Counted from the stretch's first letter, positions 36,098-45,724 are shown. The stretch is 64,000 nt of DNA from an uncultured Alkaliphilus sp. (GCA_938074565.1 CALJEQ010000015.1:124001-188000); one strand, 5' to 3'. Translations and numbers: made by a program. Notes: generated from the letters alone by a model not told the origin.

Positions 36098-37339
36098 CTA
36101 TTCTCTTATTTGTCCATTTCCAACTATTGTATATTTAACAGTTACCAATTCATTTAGCCCCATTGGACCTCTAGCGTGGATCTTTTGAGTGCTAATGCCT
36201 AATTCTCCACCAAACCCAAACTCACCACCATCTGTAAATCGAGTGGAAGCATTAACATAAACTGCTGCTGCATCAACTCTTCGTAAAAATATATTAGCAT
36301 TTGTAAAGTTTTCAGTAATAATTGATTCTGAATGTTTAGATCCATATTTTTGAATATGGCTAATGGCATCAGTCATATCTTCCACTACTTTCACAGCCAA
36401 AATATAATCTAAAAACTCTTCCTTCCAATCTTCTTCTGTAGCGTCATTTACAGGAATTCTTTCTTTAGTAGAAGGGCAACCCCTTAGTTCCACCTTATCC
36501 TTTAATGCTTGATGTAATTTTGGTAAAAACTTATCAGCAACAGCTTTATGAATTAAAGTGGTTTCACATGCATTACAAACTCCAGGTCTTTGAGCTTTGG
36601 CATTTACCACAATCTTTAAAGCCTTATCTAAGTCTGCTGATTCATCAACATATACATGACAATTACCCACACCAGTTTCAATGGTTGGTACTGTTGCATG
36701 ATCCACTACAAATCGAATAAGTTCTGCCCCACCTCTTGGTACGATAACATCAATATATGCATTAAGGGTCAACATTTCCTTTACAACATTTCTATCTAAG
36801 TCATCTATAAGTTGAATAACATCTTCGCTAATTTCACTGTTCTTTAAACCTTGTTTAATGGCATAAACTAAAGCTTTATTTGAATGAATAGCAGAAGAGC
36901 TTCCTCTAAGTAAGATGCCATTTCCACTTTTTAAAGCTAAGGAAAAGGAATCCACAGTTACATTAGGTCTAGACTCATATATAATACCAATTACCCCTAA
37001 AGGTACTGTCATCTTACTGATGGTCAGTCCATTTTCCAATGTCCAGACATCGTTACTCTTCCATATGGGATCTTTTAGCTTAATAATAGTATTAATACTT
37101 TCAGTCATGCCATCTATTCTCTCTTGATTCAATCGCAAACGGTCTATTAAACTTTCCTTTGTTCCCTTTTCCATTGCTACTTTAATATCTTTATTATTTT
37201 CTTCTAATATAAAGGATTGATGCTTTTTTATACTTTCAGCAACTTTATTAAGGGCATCGTTTTTAATATGTGTTGAAACTGTACCTAATTCATAGGAAGT
37301 CTCTTTTAATATTTTGCATTTTTCAATTAATAGAGTCAA
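36098..37339 (-). CDS. proA: Gamma-glutamyl phosphate reductase
   Basis: The enzyme reduces gamma-glutamyl phosphate to glutamate semialdehyde. Landmarks are GVIGIIYESRPNVTVD, ALKSGNGILLRGSSSA, the catalytic Cys in RPGVCNACETTLIHK, and TRFTDGGEFGFGGELGISTQK near the C-terminus. I chose the TTG at 37339 (MTLLIEKCKILKETS), which aligns with family N-termini and lies 5 bases after AGGTGG; a GTG at 37348 overlaps that site. It is the first gene of proA-proB-proC. Confidence 0.94.
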   Translation of the reverse strand: MTLLIEKCKILKETSYELGTVSTHIKNDALNKVAESIKKHQSFILEENNKDIKVAMEKGTKESLIDRLRLNQERIDGMTESINTIIKLKDPIWKSNDVWTLENGLTISKMTVPLGVIGIIYESRPNVTVDSFSLALKSGNGILLRGSSSAIHSNKALVYAIKQGLKNSEISEDVIQLIDDLDRNVVKEMLTLNAYIDVIVPRGGAELIRFVVDHATVPTIETGVGNCHVYVDESADLDKALKIVVNAKAQRPGVCNACETTLIHKAVADKFLPKLHQALKDKVELRGCPSTKERIPVNDATEEDWKEEFLDYILAVKVVEDMTDAISHIQKYGSKHSESIITENFTNANIFLRRVDAAAVYVNASTRFTDGGEFGFGGELGISTQKIHARGPMGLNELVTVKYTIVGNGQIRE

Positions 37340-37348
37340 TTTTACCAC

Positions 37349-37695
37349 CTGTACCTTTCTAAAATATATATGTTTTTTATTATAGCTGATTATGTATACA
37401 TATTCAAACAGTTTAATTTAATAATAAGTATAAATGTTATTATATATAATAATTTTTTTCAACTAAGTTTTTCTTGTTAATTAGATGTAATATACAAACT
37501 ATTTACTAACAGTCTGTACTAAACCTTAGTTTTTTATGTCTTCAAACAAAATCAGTTGTACATTAATATTTTGGTGTAATAATCTACTATTATCAAATTT
37601 TATTAATTCACAATAAAGATAATAATTTAATTAATTCCATTTTACTGATATAATGATATTGTTATTTTTATTATGGAGAGGAAGGATCTTAACTA
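37349..37695. other. AT-rich divergent intergenic region
   Basis: About 347 bases between proA (minus) and the lipid-kinase fusion gene (plus). I see no coding frame with a ribosome binding site and no T-box or riboswitch pattern. A plus-strand promoter is listed separately; the proA promoter is not evident. Confidence 0.5.
37626..37654 (+). promoter_or_regulatory. Probable promoter of the lipid-kinase fusion gene
   Basis: TTTAAT (37626-37631) and TATAAT (37649-37654) are 17 bases apart and lie about 40 bases upstream of the start codon. Confidence 0.45.
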
Positions 37696-39342
37696 ATGAA
37701 AATTAAGTTAATATATAATCCTGTTTCTGGAAATGGGACATTTAAAAATCATTTAGATTATATCATTGATAAATTCCAACAAAAGGGATTTCAAATTGAA
37801 CCTTATAGAACAGAAAACAAAGATAGCCTCGACAAAATGTTATCACAATTACAGCAAGATGATTACGCTAAAATTCTAGTGGCTGGTGGTGACGGAACCA
37901 TCCATCAAGTAATTAATTGTTTATTAAAATATGACATCAATGTTCCCATAGGTTTGTTCCCTGTAGGCACAGCCAACGATTATGCCCAATGTTTCAACTT
38001 ACCTAATAATATTGAAGAAAATGTTGAAATAATGCTTAAAGATAATTATACATATTCAGATGTAGGGCTTATGAATGATAAATATTTTATTAATGTAGCA
38101 AGTCTTGGCGTACTAGTTGATATTAGTCAAAGAACAAATACTGAATTAAAGAACTCTTTAGGGGTTTTGGCATACTACTTAAATGGTTTAACTGAACTGC
38201 CAAAATTAAAGGCTGTTAAAGTTAAAGTAACAAGCGATGTCATGAATTACAAGGGTGATATTCTGTTTATGTTGATTATGAATGGCAGGTCTGCTGGAGG
38301 CTTTAAAAAAATTGCACCTGAAGCTTCTTCCAATGATGGACTTTTAGATGTTTTTATATTTAAGAAATGCCATAATATTGAATTAACTTCTCTTTTACTA
38401 GCAATAATAAATGGAGATCACGTTGATAGTCCCCACGTTATTCATTTTAAAACAAGTAATTTGGCTGTTAATTGTAATGAAGAAGTAGGTATCGATTTAG
38501 ATGGAGAAAAAGGACCTGATTTTCCTCTAAAAATAAAAATAATTCCTCAAAAACTAAAAATAATTACTAGATTCAATAATGAGGAATGTAAAGAATTAAG
38601 GAAAAAAGAAGAACATTTTAGTGTTAGAAATACATTTGGACAGATTTCTAGAGCAGTTATCAGTGGAGTTCATAGAAAATATAAAGTCGTAAAAAGCGAA
38701 AGAAATATTGTCACAGATATAGGTAGATTGGTTAGAGCCCTACCAAAACATAATGCCTTCAATTATGTTAATAGACGGGCCCTTAATGACAACTTCTTTG
38801 AAATGGCCGAAAAAACCCTTGATAATGGTTACTTATACATTGTTCTTTCATCTACTGGTAGTGCCGCAGGAGAAACCATTAGGAAAGTAACACAAAAAGA
38901 ATACTCCCATGTATCTCTTTCCTTTGATGAAGAATTAAAAACCATTATATCCTATAATGGTGGAGACTATCTATATTCTCCAGGTTTAAACCATGAAATG
39001 ATTGAGTTTTTCAATCAAAAGACAGATGCAAAAATCATTATTTACAGACTTAAAGCAACAAAAGAACAAAAAGCTAAAATATTGAGTGAGATTAGACTCA
39101 TTGACCAACAAGGTAGCTCCTATAATGTGTTAGGAATTATAGTTCCATTTTCATTTAGAGAGAATATTATGTTTTGTTCTCAATTTGTTTATACAATGCT
39201 AAAGTCGGCTGATCTCAACTATTTTCAGAAGTTTCCTGAGAAGGTAAAACCCACAGATTTTGTTGAACTAGATTATGAAAGACGTTTAGAATATTTTAAT
39301 AAAATGTTGGTACAGGATATATTAGACAAAAATAAAAGTTAG
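37696..39342 (+). CDS. Diacylglycerol/lipid kinase fused to a permuted papain-like (YiiX/NlpC-P60 type) domain
   Basis: The 548-residue protein joins two domains. Residues about 1-295 form a DagK/YegS-type lipid kinase: LIYNPVSGNGTF, GGDGTIHQVIN (residues 64-74) and GLFPVGTANDYAQ. Residues about 370-548 look like the permuted NlpC/P60 papain-fold group (YiiX/YaeF), with a His in YSHVSLSFD (H405) and a Cys in IMFCSQFVYTML (C494), the order expected after circular permutation. Members of that group act on amide or ester bonds, sometimes in lipids. The fusion suggests lipid phosphorylation coupled to lipid hydrolysis or acyl transfer, which is inference. GGAGAGGAAGGA precedes the ATG. Confidence 0.82.
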   Translation: MKIKLIYNPVSGNGTFKNHLDYIIDKFQQKGFQIEPYRTENKDSLDKMLSQLQQDDYAKILVAGGDGTIHQVINCLLKYDINVPIGLFPVGTANDYAQCFNLPNNIEENVEIMLKDNYTYSDVGLMNDKYFINVASLGVLVDISQRTNTELKNSLGVLAYYLNGLTELPKLKAVKVKVTSDVMNYKGDILFMLIMNGRSAGGFKKIAPEASSNDGLLDVFIFKKCHNIELTSLLLAIINGDHVDSPHVIHFKTSNLAVNCNEEVGIDLDGEKGPDFPLKIKIIPQKLKIITRFNNEECKELRKKEEHFSVRNTFGQISRAVISGVHRKYKVVKSERNIVTDIGRLVRALPKHNAFNYVNRRALNDNFFEMAEKTLDNGYLYIVLSSTGSAAGETIRKVTQKEYSHVSLSFDEELKTIISYNGGDYLYSPGLNHEMIEFFNQKTDAKIIIYRLKATKEQKAKILSEIRLIDQQGSSYNVLGIIVPFSFRENIMFCSQFVYTMLKSADLNYFQKFPEKVKPTDFVELDYERRLEYFNKMLVQDILDKNKS

Positions 39343-39373
39343 GGGGTTTTATTATCCTCCCTAACTTTTATTT
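39330..39373. terminator. Convergent terminator
   Basis: AAATAAAAGTTAGGG (39330-39344) pairs with CCCTAACTTTTATTT (39359-39373). It covers the end of the kinase-fusion gene and faces the DUF1287 gene, and can work in both directions. Confidence 0.85.
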
Positions 39374-39393
39374 AATTTGTAGACTAGGAAACC

Positions 39394-40092
39394 TTAATAC
39401 TTCCATCTATAATGCCCAGCAATTGGTGTACTAATAGATTTCAATTTTATTTCCACAGCAAAAGGTGGACTATTATGAAGAATATATGGTGTACCATCTT
39501 TGGCACGTCTATCTGAAATAATTGCCACATGATGAATTCCCTCTAAAAATACTATTATATCACCCGGTTGCCATTGTCTTAGATTTTCAATATCTTTAGG
39601 TATTAATTCAGTGGTTAAAGATTCTGTAAATCTCTCAAAATAGACATACTGATTGGGGACTCTTCTAAAATCAATATTAGGCTCTGGCTTACCATTTAAT
39701 CTGGGATACAGCGCCAAGTTTCTTTGAATATCATTATCCATGAGTTCTTTTAAGTTAATACCTGCCTCCAATAATCCCCTCCAGATAACATCTGTACAAA
39801 CCCCTTCATCCTCTGGTGGGTAACCTCCTGCATAATAAGCACTATGATATTTAGTACGTTTTTTAACCTCTCTTCTGGCTGCATTTACTATATCTATTGC
39901 ATCTGGAATACCATTTTTATTTTTATCTATTTTTGATGAATCATCTGGTACAATTACTCTTTTAGCAAAAGGGTTTTCAATATGAATTCCTAAAGAGTTA
40001 AGTATAATACCGCTTTTATAGGAATAGGTAAAGCAAAATATGCCTATAAAAACCACAGAAAACAGCGTTAGTATTATCTTTTTTGCTTTCAT
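39394..40092 (-). CDS. DUF1287 exported protein, NlpC/P60-like fold
   Basis: The 232-residue protein has an N-terminal membrane anchor or signal (KKIILTLFSVVFIGIFCF). The DUF1287 domain follows, with KNKNGIPDAIDIVNAAR, a likely catalytic Cys in EGVCTDVIWRGL (about residue 97), WQPGDIIVFL and a His in IHHVAIISDRR (about residue 187). DUF1287 proteins are distant papain/NlpC-P60-fold hydrolases probably acting outside the membrane; substrate is unknown. It is convergent with the kinase fusion, which also carries a papain-like domain. Confidence 0.82.
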   Translation of the reverse strand: MKAKKIILTLFSVVFIGIFCFTYSYKSGIILNSLGIHIENPFAKRVIVPDDSSKIDKNKNGIPDAIDIVNAARREVKKRTKYHSAYYAGGYPPEDEGVCTDVIWRGLLEAGINLKELMDNDIQRNLALYPRLNGKPEPNIDFRRVPNQYVYFERFTESLTTELIPKDIENLRQWQPGDIIVFLEGIHHVAIISDRRAKDGTPYILHNSPPFAVEIKLKSISTPIAGHYRWKY

Positions 40093-40263
40093 AATAGCAC
40101 CTCAACATTATACAATTTTTACTAGGTATTTATTATTGTAACTTATCAAAATTATTTTGTATAGGAGTAGACTAAAAGTATTTTTTTCACATCTTAGAAG
40201 TATAAAATAAATGTAGTTATTTGCTTCCACAATGTAAAAAGACATAGTCTATAATGCCCAACA

Positions 40264-40455
40264 TTACTTTACTTCTTTAACTCTGCCAACAATCCCACCC
40301 TCTAGCATAACCTTTATACCATGATGATGCTCTATAGAGTTGGTAAGAATTTTCTTAACTACACCTTCTGTGAGTTTTCCACTACGCTGGTCTTGTTTTT
40401 GAACAATCAGTACAGTACTTCCTATTTTAATATTACTTCTTTTAGTTCCCTCCAT
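40264..40455 (-). CDS. ywbE: YwbE-family small protein
   Basis: The 63-residue protein matches the conserved YwbE family almost end to end (RSNIKIGSTV, QDQRSGKLTEGVVKKILTNS, HHHGIKVMLEGGIVGRVKEV). The fold is a small beta-barrel-like KOW/OB type; the biological role is unknown. AAGGATG precedes the ATG. It stands alone in its neighbourhood, with about 170 bases free on its 3' side. Confidence 0.9.
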   Translation of the reverse strand: MEGTKRSNIKIGSTVLIVQKQDQRSGKLTEGVVKKILTNSIEHHHGIKVMLEGGIVGRVKEVK

Positions 40456-40566
40456 TGTTTCATCCTTTCAAATCTAATTAAAGATTCTGTCATATTTATT
40501 ATTTTCTTATTTTTACATATTAACTAACCTTGTATTATCATTTTGAAGGCATTTTACTGTTAATTT

Positions 40567-41112
40567 TTATGATTGGTTTTCTTTATATAAAGTTTTTCTT
40601 AAAATATTTTTCACAAAAGATGTTTTCTTATCACAGTAATTATCTATGTCATACTTATACTCCATTGCTAGGTGTTTCTTTAAAGAACTATATTCTTCCC
40701 TTGCATCTTCATTGGTTCTCAAATAATCTCTAAAAGCAATGTGTTCTAAATATCCCTTTCCATCTTTTGGACAAACATAAAGATGATATTTCATCATTCC
40801 ATCATCATGATCTCGCCTAAAGGCTTCTCGTCCTTCAATCCCTAAGTTTCCCTCATATATATATCCTTGTAACTCCAATTTTTTAATAATCAACGGTAGA
40901 ACATCATAATTATCTATTACGACATCTACATCAATTATAGGTTTTGCAGCTAGACCTTCTACAGATGTGCTTCCCACATGCTCTATTCCTATTATTAAAT
41001 CTCCAATATAGCTATTAATCATATCTTTAATTTTATCAAATTCTTGTTTCCATTTATACTCATACTCAACAATTTCAATAACCTTAGTGGCTTCTGGCAT
41101 TTCTAATTTCAT
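40567..41112 (-). CDS. GrpB/UPF0157 family protein (nucleotidyltransferase-like)
   Basis: The product is about 181 residues and matches the GrpB (UPF0157) family. It has the helix VIEIVEYEYKWKQEFDKIKD, then the nucleotidyltransferase-like GIEHVGSTSVEGLAAKPIIDVDVVI with GS and the DxD pair, and later HIAFRDYLRTNEDARE. Substrate is unknown. The start at 41112 directly abuts a GGGAGGAG site and a second ATG at 41100 is 12 bases from it, so the true start is one of these. The frame extends to 41160, but that lies inside the dbpA terminator. Confidence 0.82.
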   Translation of the reverse strand: MKLEMPEATKVIEIVEYEYKWKQEFDKIKDMINSYIGDLIIGIEHVGSTSVEGLAAKPIIDVDVVIDNYDVLPLIIKKLELQGYIYEGNLGIEGREAFRRDHDDGMMKYHLYVCPKDGKGYLEHIAFRDYLRTNEDAREEYSSLKKHLAMEYKYDIDNYCDKKTSFVKNILRKTLYKENQS

Positions 41113-41143
41113 CTCCTCCCTGTGCTCTTTATTTTTGTCATGC

Positions 41144-41171
41144 AGAAAAAAACCCTTCATAATGAAGAGTT
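41144..41171 (-). terminator. dbpA terminator
   Basis: On the minus strand AACTCTTCAT (41171-41162) pairs with ATGAAGGGTT (41160-41151), with one G-U pair, and is followed by T7-8. It lies directly after the dbpA stop. Confidence 0.85.
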
Positions 41172-41177
41172 CTTTTT

Positions 41178-42623
41178 TTACATTTCTGCCTTACTTACCT
41201 TACGGGGTCTGCCTTTGATGTTTTTATTTTGTAACTCTTGAAAAACCATCTCCCCCTTATTGTTCAATATCTCAACAAAGGTTGATACATCAAGTACATT
41301 AATTATTCCTATATCCTCCGCTGTCATCCCTTCTATACTACAAAGTGTGCCTACGATGTCTACTGGTCTCATTTTTGTTTTTTTACCTGCGTTAATATGT
41401 AGTTTCATTATTTCCTTATCTAATGGAGCTCCTTTTGTTTCTTTAAACTCTGGTGATGAATTAATTTTTTCAACAAATTCTTGTTTAGAATTATTGATAA
41501 TTTCTTCCTCTGGTCTTTCTTTTAAAGGGATTTCTTTGCCGATATATTTTTGTATATCCTTAAGAAACTTACCTTCATATCGTGTTACAAAAGTAATTGC
41601 TCTACCTTCTCTACTTATACGTCCAGTTCTACCTATCCTATGTACATAACTTTCCCTATCTTGTGGTATATCATAATTTATAACAAGAGAGATGTTGTCT
41701 ATATCTATTCCCCTAGCTGCAACATCTGTCGCAACTAAATATCTAAAATAACCTTGTTTAAAATCCTTCATTACCCTTAATCTATCCCGTTGTTCCATTC
41801 CACCATGAATCTTCTCACAAGTATACTTGAGGTTTGTAAGCTCATCATAGACTTCATCTACCTTTTGCTTAGTATTACAGAAAATTATACAACTATCTGG
41901 GTTTTCTACTATTGTTATGTCTCTTAGCAGTTTTATCTTATCGTTGTGATCCACTGCGTATCTTTCCTGACTAATCCTGTCTGCGGAAGAACTCTCTTCT
42001 TCTATTTCAACATGTATAGGTTGCTTCATGTATTTGGTACATAGAACCTCTATGTCTTTAGGCATTGTGGCTGACAATAACATGGTAACACGTTTTTTGG
42101 GCAAGCTACCTATTATTGTTTCTATATCATCTACAAAACCCATATTAAGCATTTCATCAGATTCATCTATTACAAGGTATTTAATATTGGATGTATCAAA
42201 TGTACCTCTTTCGATATGATCTATAATACGACCAGGTGTACCAACCACTACATGGGTTTTTTGTTTAAGTTCTTTTTCTTGAATATAGAATGGAGATTTT
42301 CCGTAAAGGGCAGCTACTTTAATCCTCTTAAACCGACCTATATTAAAAATATCTTCTTGTACTTGTATAGCCAGTTCTCTTGTTGGTACAATTACTAATG
42401 CTTGAGGTTTATTCTCATCCCAGTCTACTAACTGACAAATTGGAATAGCAAAGGCTGCTGTCTTTCCGCTTCCAGTTTGTGACTTTACTATAATATCCTT
42501 ATCTTCTAAAGCAGCAGGTATAACCTGTTCTTGAACTTTGGTAGGACTTTCAAAATTCAACATACTAATTGCCTTTAATATTTCACTACTTAATTGATAA
42601 TCTTTAAAATTTGATTTTATCAT
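41178..42623 (-). CDS. dbpA: DEAD-box RNA helicase with DbpA RNA-binding domain
   Basis: The 481-residue helicase has all core motifs: Q motif region FESPTKVQEQVIPAAL, AKSQTGSGKT-type SQTGSGKTAAFAIP (motif I), PTRELAIQV, TPGRIIDHIERG, VIDESDEML (motif II, DESD), LLSATMP, and HRIGRTGRI (motif VI). The C-terminal domain (about 405-475: MRPVDIVGTLCSIEGMTAED) is the DbpA/YxiN RNA-binding domain that recognises hairpin 92 of 23S rRNA. The protein should act in large-subunit ribosome assembly. It has its own terminator and a leader of about 450 bases with one hairpin. Confidence 0.93.
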   Translation of the reverse strand: MIKSNFKDYQLSSEILKAISMLNFESPTKVQEQVIPAALEDKDIIVKSQTGSGKTAAFAIPICQLVDWDENKPQALVIVPTRELAIQVQEDIFNIGRFKRIKVAALYGKSPFYIQEKELKQKTHVVVGTPGRIIDHIERGTFDTSNIKYLVIDESDEMLNMGFVDDIETIIGSLPKKRVTMLLSATMPKDIEVLCTKYMKQPIHVEIEEESSSADRISQERYAVDHNDKIKLLRDITIVENPDSCIIFCNTKQKVDEVYDELTNLKYTCEKIHGGMEQRDRLRVMKDFKQGYFRYLVATDVAARGIDIDNISLVINYDIPQDRESYVHRIGRTGRISREGRAITFVTRYEGKFLKDIQKYIGKEIPLKERPEEEIINNSKQEFVEKINSSPEFKETKGAPLDKEIMKLHINAGKKTKMRPVDIVGTLCSIEGMTAEDIGIINVLDVSTFVEILNNKGEMVFQELQNKNIKGRPRKVSKAEM

Positions 42624-43103
42624 TCAATCATCTCTTTCTTTATTTTTCTATTTGAATTAGTGTTAAAACTATACTTTATAATTTTTACCTCTACCTATTT
42701 TGTCTTCTATCGTAAAATAATATAATAAATATTGAATTAAAAATTAACTCAAAGTAAGCTTTTGTTTTTTTATATTAAAAACATAGAAAAAAGTGCCGGT
42801 ATTGTTCACCAGCACTTCACAATTTCTGCCTACAGCTAAAATATATTATACCATAAGTATAAGTCTAAGTCTATTTTTTGTTATATGATGTTTTATAATA
42901 GGTCGTCCCAACTACATTAAGTATTATGCTACAGATATACTTATAATCAGTAATTTTAAGAGTGTTAGTTTTATTTGATGTCTATAATAAAAGTAAAAGG
43001 AAATATGCAACTCTATGTGGAATACTTTAAAATCGTAGTTGATATTAAGACTATTTAAATAAATATAAACTAAGTGATTCAACTAATGAAAAGGAGAATA
43101 GAA
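42624..43103. other. Intergenic region with one imperfect hairpin
   Basis: About 480 bases between dbpA and a divergent pentapeptide-repeat gene. The only structure seen is AAGTGC...GCACTT (42792-42818) with an inner GGT/ACC pair. There is no T tract on the plus side. On the minus strand it would lie in the dbpA leader about 170 bases upstream of its start. No other gene or known riboswitch is visible. Confidence 0.5.
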
Positions 43104-43691
43104 ATGATAGATATATTATTATGCGAGGGCGAACATGAAGATATGATTTTTACCCATATAAAGGCTATAGAGAAGGACTTGACCAATAAAACATTTACAA
43201 ATTGTCAATTTATTAACAGTGATTTCACCCAATCAAATTTTTCTTTTTCCTTCTTTGAAGATTGCTTATTTAAAGAGTGTAATTTAAGTTTGTCTCAATT
43301 TAAGGATTCAAAATTAAGAAATGTTGAATTTCAAAACTGTAAATTATTAGGTGTAAGTTTTAGCAAAATTGATTCATTTATCATTGATATAAACTTCAAA
43401 GATTGTTTAATTCAAAATTGCAATTTTTCTGATCTTAACTTAAAGAAAAGTATATTTCAAGAATGTAAAGTATTAGAAAGTGACTTTATTAATACAGACT
43501 TATCAGAAAGCAATTTTACATATTCAATATTAACTGGAACAAAATTTAATAATTCAAATTTATCGAAGGCAGATTTTTCTTTTGCAAAGGATTACAGTAT
43601 AAACCCATTAAATAATAAGACAAAAAAAACGATAGTAACTTTACCTGATGCAATATCACTATTGAAATGTTTCGATATTATTATAAAGTAG
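43104..43691 (+). CDS. Pentapeptide-repeat protein
   Basis: The 195-residue protein contains many tandem A(N/D)LxX-like units forming a right-handed beta-helix: CQFINSDFTQSNFSFSFFEDC, CNLSLSQFKD, CNFSDLNLKKSIFQEC, SDFINTDLSESNFTYSILTGTKFNNSNLSKADFS in overlapping five-residue periods. Phenylalanine or leucine occupies the central position. Proteins of this shape include Qnr/McbG DNA-mimics that protect gyrase, but many have no known function. AAGGAG lies 7 bases before the chosen ATG. It is transcribed towards the peptide cluster and has its own terminator, so it is probably not part of that operon. Confidence 0.8.
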   Translation: MIDILLCEGEHEDMIFTHIKAIEKDLTNKTFTNCQFINSDFTQSNFSFSFFEDCLFKECNLSLSQFKDSKLRNVEFQNCKLLGVSFSKIDSFIIDINFKDCLIQNCNFSDLNLKKSIFQECKVLESDFINTDLSESNFTYSILTGTKFNNSNLSKADFSFAKDYSINPLNNKTKKTIVTLPDAISLLKCFDIIIK

Positions 43692-43734
43692 GTGTTAGTC
43701 TTGGTTTCGATGAAAATCTTGATGTAAAAAATAG

Positions 43735-43775
43735 AAATCTAAGTTAGGTATATATTCCCAACTTAGATTTTTTTC
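43735..43775 (+). terminator. Terminator after the pentapeptide-repeat gene
   Basis: AAATCTAAGTT (43735-43745) pairs with AACTTAGATTT (43760-43770), followed by TTTTTTT. Confidence 0.88.
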
Positions 43776-43860
43776 TTTTATATAAATAAGTCTCTTTAAC
43801 TGTTTTGTAACCATCTTCATTGTTTATTATAAACTAATTGATGATTACGTTTCTACTTCT

Positions 43861-44433
43861 TTAATCTAACTCATAGGGTGTAAAATTTACTATTAATCCA
43901 TATGTCTTTTCTTCATCAACATCTTCCATTTCATTAAATTCATCTATTAATGCATTTAACTTTTCTTTAAATGCCGCCATTTTTTCTGTATTAGCACTAA
44001 TAAAACAAGATTTAATAATGTAAGGCGAATCAGTATATTTATAAATGTTTCCTATCGCATTAGAAGTTAGTTTATTAAAATACTCTGCCATAGAATTACA
44101 TTCTTCCTGCTTAGTTTTTTCAGAAATATTACTATTTGTTTGACTATTAATAATCTCTAACTTAGTAGTAGTCAACTTATAAACTTTTTCTACGGTTTTT
44201 TCATTTTTAATAATTTTAGACTCAACTATCATATTATAATTTTGCAACCTTGAGAGATATAATCTTGTTGAAAATATAGGTATATTCAAATTTCTAGAAA
44301 TTTCACTGGCTGTCTTTTCTCCCTTTAAAAGAAGTATTAGAATATTAAGGGAAGGACCCTTGAAAAGATCTTCTTTAATTTTTTCGCTTTCACTAATTAA
44401 AGAAGTATCTATAATACACTTAAAGTCTTCCAT
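43861..44433 (-). CDS. Winged-helix transcription regulator of the peptide cluster
   Basis: The 190-residue protein has an N-terminal winged-helix domain (LNILILLLKGEKTASEISRNLNIP, then RLYLSRLQNYNMIVESKII) similar to ArsR-like HTH proteins. The C-terminal part carries no recognised ligand domain. It is the last gene of the peptide cluster, 12 bases after the M16 protease, with GGAGGTG before its ATG. It probably regulates the cluster. No paired cysteine metal site is visible. Confidence 0.72.
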   Translation of the reverse strand: MEDFKCIIDTSLISESEKIKEDLFKGPSLNILILLLKGEKTASEISRNLNIPIFSTRLYLSRLQNYNMIVESKIIKNEKTVEKVYKLTTTKLEIINSQTNSNISEKTKQEECNSMAEYFNKLTSNAIGNIYKYTDSPYIIKSCFISANTEKMAAFKEKLNALIDEFNEMEDVDEEKTYGLIVNFTPYELD

Positions 44434-44445
44434 TTTACACCTCCA

Positions 44446-45711
44446 CTACACAAGTTTAATTCTTTCCAACAGTTCATCTATATTAATATCACCAATAGCT
44501 GCTATACTCATATTATTTTCATGGAATATATCATCTAAAATTAACATTATATGCTCTCCGCTGATTTTCTTAATATTTCTAATCTCCTGCTCCAATGAAA
44601 ATGAACTATTATAGGTGGCACACTTACCTAAAAACTTAAGATGATCCGCAACATTTTCAATTCCTAATATTCTCTTTGTGATAAGCTTATTTTTAGCCGA
44701 TTCAATTTCATTTTTAGTAAATCCTTCTTTCTTACACTTTGAAAACTCCTTAATCATAAGTTCTACAACTTCGTTAATAGTTTTTGGTTGACATACCGAT
44801 GCAAAACCCAACAATCCTCTTTCTTCATAAAAACTTTCAAAAGAATTAATGATATAAGCTAAACCTCTTTTCATTCTAATTTCCTTTGCCAGTCTGGACT
44901 TTATACCTCCATCCCCCAATATTAAAGAAATTACTTCTATAGTATTTCTATAGGGACTATCGAATTCTGGAAGTTTAAAACAAACAGACACAATTGAGTT
45001 ATCACCTGTTTTTTGAGTATTTAAGTAAATACCAACCTCTTTATTTACTAATTCTTCATTCCTATTAATTATTTTATCCTCCCAAGATGCAAAGTTCTTT
45101 TTTGCCAGTTCTATAGCTTCATGGTATTCAAACCCCCCCACAATAACCAATATACTATTTTCTGGAGTGTAACTTTTATTATATAAATTAACTATGGACT
45201 CCCTAGTAGAATTTTCAATCACCTTCATATCACCAACAATAATTCTACCTACATTTGAATTCCCCCATAATGCTTGCGTACTCCTTTCAGCTATCTGCTT
45301 AAATGACGAGTAGTAGCTGGAGGCTTCCCTTAGTACAATCTTTTTTTCATTTTCAAACTTTTCATCAGAAACATCATTATATTGAGTTAGTAACTTAGCC
45401 AGTGTCGAAATACAAAAACCTAAATTATATGATATACCCGAAAAATAGTAGTGGGTATATTCCTTTGTAGTAGTTGCATTATATACAATCCCCTTTGAGG
45501 CTATTTCGTCCAGTAAATTTTCTGTACCTTCATTATTATTAGAAGTAAATATTAAATGTTCTAATAAATGACTTAATCCACTGGTGGAATCATCTTCATA
45601 TCTACTACCTTGTTTTACCCAAACACCACAGGCGATGGTTTTGGAGGTAGGTATTCTATGAAGTACAACCTTAAGACCGTTTTCTAAATAAACATTCATT
45701 AACTCATACAT
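44446..45711 (-). CDS. M16-family zinc metalloprotease in the peptide cluster
   Basis: The 421-residue protein is a single-chain M16B processing peptidase. The inverted zinc motif HLLEH is at residues 48-52, with a downstream conserved Glu near 122-129 (KKIVLREA). The C-terminal substrate-contact block GGIKSRLAKEIRMKRGLAY is also present. M16 proteases remove leader peptides in several RiPP pathways (for example AlbE/AlbF for subtilosin, PqqF/PqqG for PQQ). The gene lies 13 bases after the second radical SAM gene and 12 before the regulator. The proposed role is leader removal. Confidence 0.9.
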   Translation of the reverse strand: MYELMNVYLENGLKVVLHRIPTSKTIACGVWVKQGSRYEDDSTSGLSHLLEHLIFTSNNNEGTENLLDEIASKGIVYNATTTKEYTHYYFSGISYNLGFCISTLAKLLTQYNDVSDEKFENEKKIVLREASSYYSSFKQIAERSTQALWGNSNVGRIIVGDMKVIENSTRESIVNLYNKSYTPENSILVIVGGFEYHEAIELAKKNFASWEDKIINRNEELVNKEVGIYLNTQKTGDNSIVSVCFKLPEFDSPYRNTIEVISLILGDGGIKSRLAKEIRMKRGLAYIINSFESFYEERGLLGFASVCQPKTINEVVELMIKEFSKCKKEGFTKNEIESAKNKLITKRILGIENVADHLKFLGKCATYNSSFSLEQEIRNIKKISGEHIMLILDDIFHENNMSIAAIGDINIDELLERIKLV

Positions 45712-45724
45712 AATAATATCCTTC

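Noticed and set aside
41113..41160. A longer N-terminus for the GrpB-family protein
   Set aside because: The upstream ATG lies inside the dbpA terminator hairpin and has no ribosome binding site.
43104..43691. The pentapeptide-repeat gene as an immunity gene of the peptide cluster
   Set aside because: Pentapeptide proteins such as McbG do protect producers, but this gene is on the opposite strand, has its own terminator and is next to dbpA, so the link is only proximity.
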